Source: an uncultured bacterium (GTDB lineage: Bacteria > Zixibacteria > MSB-5A5 > CAIYYT01). From it: a DNA stretch of 48,800 bases. The notes under the pieces were generated by a model. That model made no database searches. It was not told where the DNA came from and saw only the letters and a list, made by a program, of their open reading frames with translations. The DNA lies in assembly GCA_903903945.1 (NCBI GenBank), contig CAIVAP010000204.1:1-48800 (forward strand), in the 5' to 3' direction. Below are positions 17,579-24,636 of this stretch, piece after piece (position 1 is the stretch's first letter; each line of letters opens with the position of its first letter). A program made the translations under genes and the position numbers.

Positions 17579-18811
17579 CTATAGCTTTACCAGCTCAACG
17601 CGCCGGTTATTGGCCTTGCCTTCAGCACTGGTATTGACGTCAATTGGCTTCGATTCCCCAAAGCCCTTGGTCTCGAGACGACCGCCGTCGATCTTGTAGT
17701 TGTCTATCAAATAGGTCCGCACCGAGGCTGAACGATTCTGCGACAGCTTCAGATTGGCATCGTCCGCGCCATCCGAATCGGTGTGTCCTTCAATCGACAG
17801 GCGCAGCGTCGGATTCTCTGTCAGTAGCGTTCCGATATCGGCCAGCGTCTTGTACGACTCACCTTTGATCTTGTCCGAACCGGAGTCAAACAGGATGCCG
17901 TGCGTGATGATTTTGCCGGTCTCGTCAAGCTGTTGCTTGAGAGTTTTGCCCCCTTCGGCATAGCGGAACATCCCGACCAACATCGGATTATCCGGTTCGT
18001 CGCGCCAAGGGTCCGTCTCCACCTTCAGACCATATGGCGCGAACCCTTCGACCGCCGGGACATTGGCCACGCGCTCGTTGTCGATGTAACATTTTATTGT
18101 CGTTTTGGTCGCCATAATCCGCATGGTGTGTTTGCCCTCCGAAAGCGGGTTCTGCAGTTCTTTGGAGGAAATATCCTTGTTGCCGATTCGCAGTCGCGCA
18201 CTTTTCCCATAAGTGCAATTGATATAGCCGAGTTCCTCGCCCTCGTTGTTGGTCCACATAATCGTGTACCAATGCGGTTTAGCTTCGCCACCTTTGATGT
18301 AGAAGTCCATTTCGACCGTGTATTTGGGCGGCAGCGGGCCGATCGGAATCTTGGGCATGATAGCACCCTTGTCCGTGCACATGATCCAATTCTGGCCGTG
18401 CTGTTTGACAATCTCAAACACACCATTATCGAGATTCCAGCGCGACGGAAATTCGCCCATTTCTTCATTGGCCAAATCGTCATAGAAAATGACTTTGTCG
18501 CCGGGAATAAAATCATACTTGGTATATAGATTCATGTCCTCGGCTGTGGCAGTACCACCTTTGGCTACAGGCGCAGGTTGTTTGGCGTCTGTGGACTTCT
18601 CTTCCTTCCCCTCTTCTGACTTTTCTCCATCGCCGGCGGCTTTGTCAACGGCCTCGTCCAATTTCTGGTCGACCTTGTCATCCGCCTTCTTTTCAACTTT
18701 ATTCTTGACCTTCTTTTTCAAGCTGCCAAGCTGGGCCGACGCAGGCTGGGCGAATCCGAGCAGACCCACCGTCAAGAACGCCAGCAAAAGCACTCTGAAG
18801 AATTGACGCAT
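17579..18811 (-). CDS. OmpA family protein with concanavalin-like middle domain
   Basis: 410 residues. AGGAGGT lies seven bases before the ATG at 18811, and the product opens with a signal peptide ending PASAQ. Residues 25-70 are a Lys/Glu/Asp-rich, coiled-coil-like linker. Residues 85-265 look like a LamG or concanavalin-type beta-sandwich (KYTVEMDFYIKGG, GKHTMRIMATKTT). The C-terminal 120 residues are an OmpA domain with the peptidoglycan-binding signature SIEGHTDSDG and NRRVELVKL. It probably tethers the outer membrane to the wall and exposes a sugar- or protein-binding domain. Confidence 0.9.
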   Translation of the reverse strand: MRQFFRVLLLAFLTVGLLGFAQPASAQLGSLKKKVKNKVEKKADDKVDQKLDEAVDKAAGDGEKSEEGKEEKSTDAKQPAPVAKGGTATAEDMNLYTKYDFIPGDKVIFYDDLANEEMGEFPSRWNLDNGVFEIVKQHGQNWIMCTDKGAIMPKIPIGPLPPKYTVEMDFYIKGGEAKPHWYTIMWTNNEGEELGYINCTYGKSARLRIGNKDISSKELQNPLSEGKHTMRIMATKTTIKCYIDNERVANVPAVEGFAPYGLKVETDPWRDEPDNPMLVGMFRYAEGGKTLKQQLDETGKIITHGILFDSGSDKIKGESYKTLADIGTLLTENPTLRLSIEGHTDSDGADDANLKLSQNRSASVRTYLIDNYKIDGGRLETKGFGESKPIDVNTSAEGKANNRRVELVKL

Positions 18812-18928
18812 TTTGACCTCCTGTATATGATGAACCATCTTATCACTACCCCAATAATACGGGAATATGTAATCTGATTGAAAACGCGTCGTCAACTAAA
18901 ATGAAGCAGGCAAACGGTAGTGGAACTG

Positions 18929-19651
18929 CTACTCAGTCAGCCCGACTTTGCGCCGCAGCTTCTCAATTTCGCCTGAGGTGAGATAACGCCACTTACCCGA
19001 TTCCACTCCCTGCAACGTCAATTCGTCGTATTTGACCCGCAGAATCGACTGTACCGGATAGCCGATTGCCTTGCACATGCGTTTGATCTCCCGCTTGCGC
19101 CCCTCAGCCAGCTCGATTGACAGCACTGTCGAACCATCCTGCCGTTCAAGGATTTTGACGCGCGCATGAGCGACGTGACCGTCTTCCAAAGGGATTCCGT
19201 CGTAGAAATGGCGGAGGTCTTCAGACTTGAAGTTGCCTTTCACTTGGACGGTGTAAATCTTTTTGACGCCGTAACTTGGATGCGCAAGTCGAAAGGAAAG
19301 TTCGCCATCGTCTGTGAGGAGCAACAACCCTTCGGAGTCGTAGTCTAATCGTCCCACGGGATAGACCCGGCTCGGCACGCCTTTGATTAAATTCATAATT
19401 GTCTTGCGGCCGTAACTGTCCTTTAGCGTCACCAGAAATCCTCGCGGCTTGTTTAGCAGCAGATACACATGCGCCGCCGGGATCACGCACGGTTTGCCAT
19501 CGACAAGAATATTGTCGTGTGTTTCGTCAATTACAAGGCCAAGCTCGGTGACCACTTCACCGTTTACCGAGACCTTCCCGGCGGCGATCATTTCGTCTGC
19601 CGCTCGGCGTGAGGCAACCCCGCATTGACTGAGAAACTTGTTCAGGCGCAC
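18929..19651 (-). CDS. rluB: 23S rRNA pseudouridine synthase, RluB/RsuA family
   Basis: 240 residues from a GTG at 19651. An S4 RNA-binding domain (1-48) precedes the catalytic domain with D103 in the family motif PVGRLDYDSEGLLLLT. The enzyme converts a uridine of rRNA to pseudouridine; RluB (23S) is likelier than RsuA (16S) because of the scpA-scpB-rluB order seen in many bacteria. It begins two bases after scpB and is the last gene of the operon. Confidence 0.93.
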   Translation of the reverse strand: MRLNKFLSQCGVASRRAADEMIAAGKVSVNGEVVTELGLVIDETHDNILVDGKPCVIPAAHVYLLLNKPRGFLVTLKDSYGRKTIMNLIKGVPSRVYPVGRLDYDSEGLLLLTDDGELSFRLAHPSYGVKKIYTVQVKGNFKSEDLRHFYDGIPLEDGHVAHARVKILERQDGSTVLSIELAEGRKREIKRMCKAIGYPVQSILRVKYDELTLQGVESGKWRYLTSGEIEKLRRKVGLTE

Positions 19652-19653
19652 GG

Positions 19654-20295
19654 CTATGTTTCGGATTCCTGAGCTTCTGCCGGTTCGTCCTCGGTTACCA
19701 CATCCTCCCCACGAAAGTCGAGGGATTTTTGCAGCGGGCTGCCGGTTGGACGAGGTAACATCTCGGCCAACTTTGGTAGCTGCTCAAGGCTGGTGATTCC
19801 GAAGTATTCGAGGAAATTGGTTGTGGTGGCATACAGAAGAGGCTTGCCGATCCGTTCGGCTCTGCCTGCGGGTTTGATCAGCTTACGTTCGAGCAAAGTC
19901 TGAATCACACCGTCCGAAGCAACTCCGCGAATCTGTTCTATCTCGCCTTTGGTAGTCGGCTGCTTGTAGGCGATGATTGCCAGTGCTTCCAGACCTGCGG
20001 GGGTCAAACGGCGGTTGCGCTGCACGGAGAAGTACTTTTCGACCTGAACCGCATAGTCGGGAATCAAATAGAATTGCAGTCCGCCGGCGATTTCGCGGAT
20101 GCGAAAGGTGTTGCCGTTTTCGACGTATTTCTGATTCAGCTTATCGACAATTCCCTTCACACCACCTTTATGCCGCGAGCTCAACAGCTTTTTGAGGTCT
20201 TTGGTCGGCAACGGTCGCGGCGATGAAAACAGAACCGCTTCTATTGTGCTGATTTCTTCTTCAGTATAACCAGTCTGTTCAGAGTCGGACGACAT
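19654..20295 (-). CDS. scpB: Segregation and condensation protein B
   Basis: 213 residues. Two winged-helix domains with the family motif LTPAGLEALAIIAYKQP and then RGVASDGVIQTLLERKLI identify ScpB, which joins ScpA and SMC in the condensin complex on the nucleoid. The ATG at 20295 is used: GGGGA lies upstream, and the longer frame would add a stretch with no homology. It overlaps the end of scpA by 17 bases. Confidence 0.95.
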   Translation of the reverse strand: MSSDSEQTGYTEEEISTIEAVLFSSPRPLPTKDLKKLLSSRHKGGVKGIVDKLNQKYVENGNTFRIREIAGGLQFYLIPDYAVQVEKYFSVQRNRRLTPAGLEALAIIAYKQPTTKGEIEQIRGVASDGVIQTLLERKLIKPAGRAERIGKPLLYATTTNFLEYFGITSLEQLPKLAEMLPRPTGSPLQKSLDFRGEDVVTEDEPAEAQESET

Positions 20296-21025
20296 AGATT
20301 TCCCCAAAATGCTGGTGCTGTCTTGCGGAGACGCGCTGCAGCTTGATAAGTTCCAGTAGCGCCACAAAAGTGACTACGCAATAGAAGCGGCTGTGATCAG
20401 CCAGAAGTAGCTCTGTAAGCGTGAGATGGTCAATATCCTGCAGGAGCTGGAGAATGTATTCCACCTGATCTTCGATCGACAGTTCATAGTTGCGGACTTC
20501 GTGCGCCGGTTCCTGCGCCGCCGATTTCATCACATCGTTGAAGACCCTTACGAGATCGTACAGAGTTGCTTCCATGGTGAAAGTCTCCTGCACTTCCTTA
20601 CTCAGATAAGAGAAATCACCACGCTTGAGAATCTGCCGCTCCCTGACTTCCATGATCGTCATTTTCTCGGCGACTTCCCTGAATCGCTTGTATTCCAGCA
20701 GCGCTACGATCAGTTCTTCACGCGGGTCCTCGTCTTCACCATCGATCTCGGGATGGCGCGGCATGAGCAGACGCGCTTTGATACGAATCAACGTCGCCGC
20801 CATCAGAAGATACTCCCCGGCAATTTCGAGGTTGAGCAGCTTCATGACTTTGATGTATTCCAGATACTGTCCCGTGATTTTGGCGATGGGAATGTTGTAA
20901 ATGTCGATTTCCTGATTGCGGATCAGATACAGAAGCAGATCAAGCGGCCCTTCGAAACCTTCGATTTTGACCGGAAAACTCTCCGCGCTTACTTCAACAT
21001 CGTCGTACAGTTGTTCTTCGGTCAT
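20279..21025 (-). CDS. scpA: Segregation and condensation protein A
   Basis: 248 residues. The N-terminal motif FEGPLDLLLYLIRNQEIDI and the following IAKITGQYLEYI are typical of ScpA, the kleisin subunit that bridges SMC heads. The C-terminal winged helix ends in LLELIKLQRVSARQ. Its ATG overlaps the trpS stop codon (ATGA), so translation is coupled to trpS. Confidence 0.95.
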   Translation of the reverse strand: MTEEQLYDDVEVSAESFPVKIEGFEGPLDLLLYLIRNQEIDIYNIPIAKITGQYLEYIKVMKLLNLEIAGEYLLMAATLIRIKARLLMPRHPEIDGEDEDPREELIVALLEYKRFREVAEKMTIMEVRERQILKRGDFSYLSKEVQETFTMEATLYDLVRVFNDVMKSAAQEPAHEVRNYELSIEDQVEYILQLLQDIDHLTLTELLLADHSRFYCVVTFVALLELIKLQRVSARQHQHFGEIYVVRL

Positions 21026-21999
21026 CGCAGATGCATCTTCTCTCTAACCATTGCCATCGTTTCTTGCGCGCGTGCACGGGCGCGTTTGGCGCCTTCCGCC
21101 AGCACATCATTGACATAGCCGAGATTAGCTTCCAGCTCCCGGCGCTTTTGCCGTATAGGGTCTAACGCTTTGTTAATGCTTTCGGCAAGGTGTTTTTTGT
21201 CGGCCACGCAGCCGAGTTCGCCTGAACGGCAATCGCGATCAATCTCAGCCAATTGCTCGTGAGGCGTGTAGATCTTGTGCAGCGTAAAAACCGGGCAGAT
21301 TTCCGGTCGACCGGGATCACCTTTGCGAAGTTTCTCAGGGTCAGTGAACATTTTCTTAAGCTTGTCAGCAGTAACTTCCGGAGTGTCGGCGATGGCAATC
21401 TCGTTGCTGTAGGATTTGCTCATCTTGTTGCCATCGATGCCCGGCACCTCTGGCACTTTTGTCAGCTTGGCCTGCGGTTCAGGGAATACCTCGCCGTAGA
21501 GGCCATTGAACCGGCGCGCTATTTCACGACTTAGTTCGATATGTGGCAGTTGATCTTTGCCCACCGGCACGAAATCGGCGCGGTAGATTAGGATGTCCGC
21601 TGCCTGTAGAAGACCGTAACCGAGGAAGCCGTAGCTATCGAGTCCGAGTTTCTCGGATTTTTCTTTATATGACGGCACTCTCTCCAGCCAGGGAGTGGGG
21701 GTGATCATCGACAGCAACAGATGCAGTTCGGCATGCTCCTTAACCTGTGACTGGATGAAGATCGCGACCTTGTGGGGATCAAGGCCGGCTGCCAGGTAGT
21801 CAATTGCCATCTGCACGATGTCGTCATCCAAGGATGCCAAATCTTTGTATCTTTCGGTCAGAGAGTGCCAGTCAACAATGCAGCAATACATATCGTAGTC
21901 ATTTTGCAATGCCACCCAATTGGCCAGCGCACCTTCAAAATTGCCAAGATGCAGTCGACCGGTCGGCTGCATGCCGGAGAGAATCACTTTTTTTGCCAT
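21022..21999 (-). CDS. trpS: Tryptophan--tRNA ligase
   Basis: 325 residues, the usual bacterial length. Class I signatures are HLGN at 17-20 (HIGH motif) and KMSKS at 192-196; GLLQAADILIYRADFVPVG is a TrpRS hallmark. It charges tRNA-Trp in the cytoplasm. It lies three bases after the HNH gene and overlaps scpA by four bases, so it is the second gene of a five-gene operon. Confidence 0.97.
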   Translation of the reverse strand: MAKKVILSGMQPTGRLHLGNFEGALANWVALQNDYDMYCCIVDWHSLTERYKDLASLDDDIVQMAIDYLAAGLDPHKVAIFIQSQVKEHAELHLLLSMITPTPWLERVPSYKEKSEKLGLDSYGFLGYGLLQAADILIYRADFVPVGKDQLPHIELSREIARRFNGLYGEVFPEPQAKLTKVPEVPGIDGNKMSKSYSNEIAIADTPEVTADKLKKMFTDPEKLRKGDPGRPEICPVFTLHKIYTPHEQLAEIDRDCRSGELGCVADKKHLAESINKALDPIRQKRRELEANLGYVNDVLAEGAKRARARAQETMAMVREKMHLR

Positions 22000-22002
22000 G
22001 AA

Positions 22003-22509
22003 TTATCCCACGAAGAGGTATTTTTTCCAGACCTCGTCGCCTTTGGTGACCAATGGACGAATGAAAGTCAGGTTGCTTGGTCGGCGAGGCTTGCTACGCA
22101 GTCGCATCCCGGCTTCCTCCGGTAAGCGATTGCCCTTCTTGTTATTGCACTTGTCGCAGGCGCAAACCAGATTCTCCCAATTGTCACCGCCACGACGCAG
22201 CTTGGGAATAACATGATCGACAGTCATAACGCCGGAGGTTGTGCCGCAATATTGGCAGACGCCGCCATCACGCTTGATTACATTCTTGCGGTTAAGCATC
22301 ACTTGCTTCTGCGGGACACGTGCATAGACCTCGAGTCGTACAATGGATGGTTCCTCAAAAACACGGCTGACCGAGCGGACCATTCGCCCACGTCGGGCTT
22401 CGACCATCGACGCTTTTCCGAGAAATACCAAAACAATCGCTCGCTTAACACTAGTAGTAATTAACGGTTCGTAGTTCTGATTCACTATCAGTACATTGTC
22501 GCTCAGCAT
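22003..22509 (-). CDS. HNH endonuclease family protein
   Basis: 168 residues. An N-terminal part (NQNYEPL, then IVLVFLGKA) is followed by an HNH domain with zinc-binding CQYC and CDKC pairs, the catalytic DHVIPKLRRGG and NNKKGNR. This small stand-alone HNH protein is common in many phyla, and its physiological substrate is unknown. ATG at 22509 with GGAG six bases upstream. First gene of the HNH-trpS-scpA-scpB-rluB operon. Confidence 0.9.
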   Translation of the reverse strand: MLSDNVLIVNQNYEPLITTSVKRAIVLVFLGKASMVEARRGRMVRSVSRVFEEPSIVRLEVYARVPQKQVMLNRKNVIKRDGGVCQYCGTTSGVMTVDHVIPKLRRGGDNWENLVCACDKCNNKKGNRLPEEAGMRLRSKPRRPSNLTFIRPLVTKGDEVWKKYLFVG

Positions 22510-22535
22510 TCGAACTCCGCAAATCCGATATGCCT

Positions 22536-22564
22536 ATACTAACGTCCGGCCCTGTTATAGTCAA
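22536..22564 (-). promoter_or_regulatory. Putative promoter of the HNH-trpS-scpAB-rluB operon
   Basis: On the minus strand TTGACT (22564-22559) and TAGTAT (22541-22536) are 17 bases apart, ending about 26 bases before the HNH start codon, so the leader is short. Confidence 0.5.
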
Positions 22565-22718
22565 CCTAAAAAGTGCGTCTTGGTGGCAGTTTGATACGCA
22601 AGGAAGCGCTGTTACGGGTCATCTCTTGTACCATGGAATCCAATCACTCAGACAAAGAATGTTGGCGCCGTCATCTTATTTGTTGATTTCGGATTGACCA
22701 AACCCGTAATTGAAGGCG

Positions 22719-23648
22719 ATGAATCTGAAAGACATCACCATTCGACGCACGCGACAAGCGGATTTGATTGATGCCATCATGCTCGTGATGAACACGGCTA
22801 ATCACCTACGTCGCAAGCGCGGCATGTCGATAAATCGATTCAAAAAGCCCAAACAACCACCTCCGTTGATGGTGCACTTCCTCAAAACTGACCCGGATGG
22901 TTCATTCGTTGCGCATGACCGTACGGGGAAACTGGTTGGGTTTGCGTTGTCATTGATCCGCGAGGACGAATGGTTCCTGTCCCAACTGTTTGTCGATCCG
23001 ACGCTTCAATCCAAAGGCATCGGTCAGAAGCTTCTCGACAAGGCGATGCGCTATGGCAAGAAAAACAACTGCAAGCGCTGGGCGTTGGTGACATTCTCGT
23101 ACAACCCGCAAGCCATCGCTGTTTACACCAAAATGGGTATGCCACCACAGCGACCGCTGCTGACGATGGAACGAAAGCGCAAAGATGGTGAAGCGTTCAA
23201 GAAGCTGCGGGCTCCGATCAAGCTAACTGTAACCAAGATCACTGAAGAGAAGTATATCAATCGATTAACAACCCTTGACAGGCGGGCACGCCAATTGGCG
23301 CGACCGGAAGAGCACTTCTTCTGGCTCGCGGACGAGAGCTACAACACGCTGATATTCCATGACGGTAAGAAGTTGGTTGGCTACGTCGTAGTGAACAGTC
23401 GTGGCATGATCGCTCCGGTCGTCGCCTCCGAGCCAAAGTACTTGGTGTCACTGTTAGCACACGCGGTCGAGTGGGGAACTGCTCAAGGACACAAGTATCA
23501 AATCCTGTTTGTTCAGGGGGAGCAACTTGAAGTCATCCGGACACTGATGACGGCAGGATTTCACATCGACGAGACCACGTTGGTCATGGCTTCGGAGCAA
23601 GTAAGCGATCCGAAGCTATACATCCCCGCGACGCTGGCGCATTTCTAA
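22719..23648 (+). CDS. GNAT family N-acetyltransferase, two domains
   Basis: 309 residues. The first GNAT domain (about 5-150) has the acetyl-CoA binding motif LFVDPTLQSKGIGQKLLDKA. The second half repeats a GNAT-like pattern (KLVGYVVVNSRG ... APVVAS) without an obvious pyrophosphate loop and is probably inactive. The acceptor substrate is unknown. I start at ATG 22719 (GAAGG close upstream); a TTG at 22710 is the alternative. Its last 40 codons and stop are duplicated at 24506-24628 with only silent changes, and a GTCGAAACCCC repeat follows nine bases after the stop. Confidence 0.85.
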   Translation: MNLKDITIRRTRQADLIDAIMLVMNTANHLRRKRGMSINRFKKPKQPPPLMVHFLKTDPDGSFVAHDRTGKLVGFALSLIREDEWFLSQLFVDPTLQSKGIGQKLLDKAMRYGKKNNCKRWALVTFSYNPQAIAVYTKMGMPPQRPLLTMERKRKDGEAFKKLRAPIKLTVTKITEEKYINRLTTLDRRARQLARPEEHFFWLADESYNTLIFHDGKKLVGYVVVNSRGMIAPVVASEPKYLVSLLAHAVEWGTAQGHKYQILFVQGEQLEVIRTLMTAGFHIDETTLVMASEQVSDPKLYIPATLAHF

Positions 23649-23656
23649 GCAGTAAT

Positions 23657-23667
23657 GTCGAAACCCC
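23657..23667 (+). repeat. GTCGAAACCCC repeat unit (single arm)
   Basis: One copy of an 11-base unit that recurs at 24279, 24324 (inverted), 24434 and 24482 (inverted). Unlike the later copies it has no inverted partner nearby, so it may be the surviving half of a hairpin element or the point where a segment was inserted after the acetyltransferase gene. Confidence 0.5.
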
Positions 23668-23773
23668 GGCAAAGCACATTGACTGAGCAGATGTGTCTCT
23701 ACAGGGAGGTTCGAGCTATGAGATTGTGTTGGGAGATTCTCACGCGAGGATCTCCACGGAGGTTTGCATTATC

Positions 23774-24241
23774 ATGAAAGCCCAAAACAAAATTGCTTTT
23801 GAGGCACTGGTTGGTTTCGGGGTTCTCATTGGAACTCTACTCTTACTTCAAGTTGTATTGACGAATATCATGCACTTCACTATCAGAGGGAGTATGCTTG
23901 TTTCGTTGCCCACGGCTCTTGTGTCAATACTGTCAGGCGTCATTGGCAATGTCTGGGGTTTCAGACTCCACTACTTGAAAGACTCGAAGAACCGTGCATC
24001 GACTGTTGGCGGAGAAACGAATTCATCATTTGCGGTCGTGTTCATAGGTCTCATGCCACTGATCGGCCTCTCTGTTATGGGATGGCTGCTTGTTTATGGA
24101 TCTCTGTATGCTTTGGTTCTGGCGCGGGCTTCGGTTGCTGTGGGTGTTTCAGCCGGGCTTGGTATCGGTCTCCTGGTGTTGGTGCGGCGGGCAGCTGGCA
24201 GCGTCATTCGCTATTTTAACGTTCCTGAACAAGCGGAGTAA
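23774..24241 (+). CDS. Membrane protein of unknown function
   Basis: 155 residues from an ATG at 23774, with GGAGG about 12 bases upstream; a longer frame from 23693 lacks support. Four hydrophobic segments are seen (about 12-32, 42-62, 86-106 and 112-134) with a short polar loop (HYLKDSKNRAS) between the second and third and a basic C-terminus. I do not recognise a family. It lies between two GTCGAAACCCC repeat sites and between the two copies of the acetyltransferase tail, so it may have arrived as an insertion. Confidence 0.6.
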   Translation: MKAQNKIAFEALVGFGVLIGTLLLLQVVLTNIMHFTIRGSMLVSLPTALVSILSGVIGNVWGFRLHYLKDSKNRASTVGGETNSSFAVVFIGLMPLIGLSVMGWLLVYGSLYALVLARASVAVGVSAGLGIGLLVLVRRAAGSVIRYFNVPEQAE

Positions 24242-24278
24242 TGTCGTAGCCAAGTAGTTCGCGTTCCCAGTCAAGTAG

Positions 24279-24334
24279 GTCGAAACCCCCGTTGATAACT
24301 CTCGAACACAAGGAAACCTCAGAGGGGTTTCGAC
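24279..24334. repeat. Inverted-repeat element 1 (GTCGAAACCCC ... GGGGTTTCGAC)
   Basis: An 11-bp perfect inverted pair at 24279-24289 and 24324-24334 encloses 34 bases. It sits in the 395-base stretch 24242-24636, which has no intact gene but holds two such elements and a truncated acetyltransferase tail. Confidence 0.75.
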
Positions 24335-24433
24335 AATCGCCCTCCGAGGTCACATCGACATCAATCGTTTTGTAGCAACGAAATCTCGGATGGTATTCTG
24401 ACTGATAGCATTTCCGTGGAGCAGAACAAGCAT

Positions 24434-24492
24434 GTCGAAACCCCGACAGGGCGTATCGATAAAACAGGCATTATTTCACAAGGGGTTTCGAC
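24434..24492. repeat. Inverted-repeat element 2 (GTCGAAACCCC ... GGGGTTTCGAC)
   Basis: The same 11-bp arms at 24434-24444 and 24482-24492 enclose 37 bases with no similarity to the loop of element 1. The duplicated acetyltransferase tail starts about 14 bases after it. Conserved arms with unrelated centres point to a recognition site or repeated hairpin, not to simple duplication. Confidence 0.75.
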
Positions 24493-24505
24493 CTACGGAA
24501 CTGAA

Positions 24506-24628
24506 CTCGAAGTCATCCGGACACTGATGACGGCAGGATTTCACATCGATGAGACCACATTGGTCATGGCCTCGGAACAAGTGAGCGATCCGAAGCTATA
24601 CATCCCCGCCACCCTGGCGCATTTCTAA
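24506..24628 (+). pseudogene. Truncated copy of the GNAT acetyltransferase C-terminus
   Basis: 41 codons including the stop align with the end of the gene at 22719-23648 (23526-23648). I count eight base differences, all in third positions and all silent, with no indel. The upstream part of the gene is absent; the frame runs back through an inverted-repeat element to a GTG at 24416 without a ribosome site. It is probably the remnant of a tandem paralogue whose front was deleted. Confidence 0.75.
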
Positions 24629-24636
24629 AGGCCGCG

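Noticed and set aside
22536..22700. Possible phage or plasmid boundary near the HNH gene
   Set aside because: The HNH gene belongs to a housekeeping operon with trpS and scpAB, with no integrase or other phage gene nearby.
23657..24492. GTCGAAACCCC repeats considered as a CRISPR array
   Set aside because: Units are only 11 bases, alternate in orientation and are irregularly spaced (45 to over 600 bases). No cas gene is near.
24416..24628. 70-codon frame containing the duplicated acetyltransferase tail considered as a gene
   Set aside because: Its first 30 codons run through an inverted-repeat element, it has no ribosome site, and only the tail is homologous to a protein.
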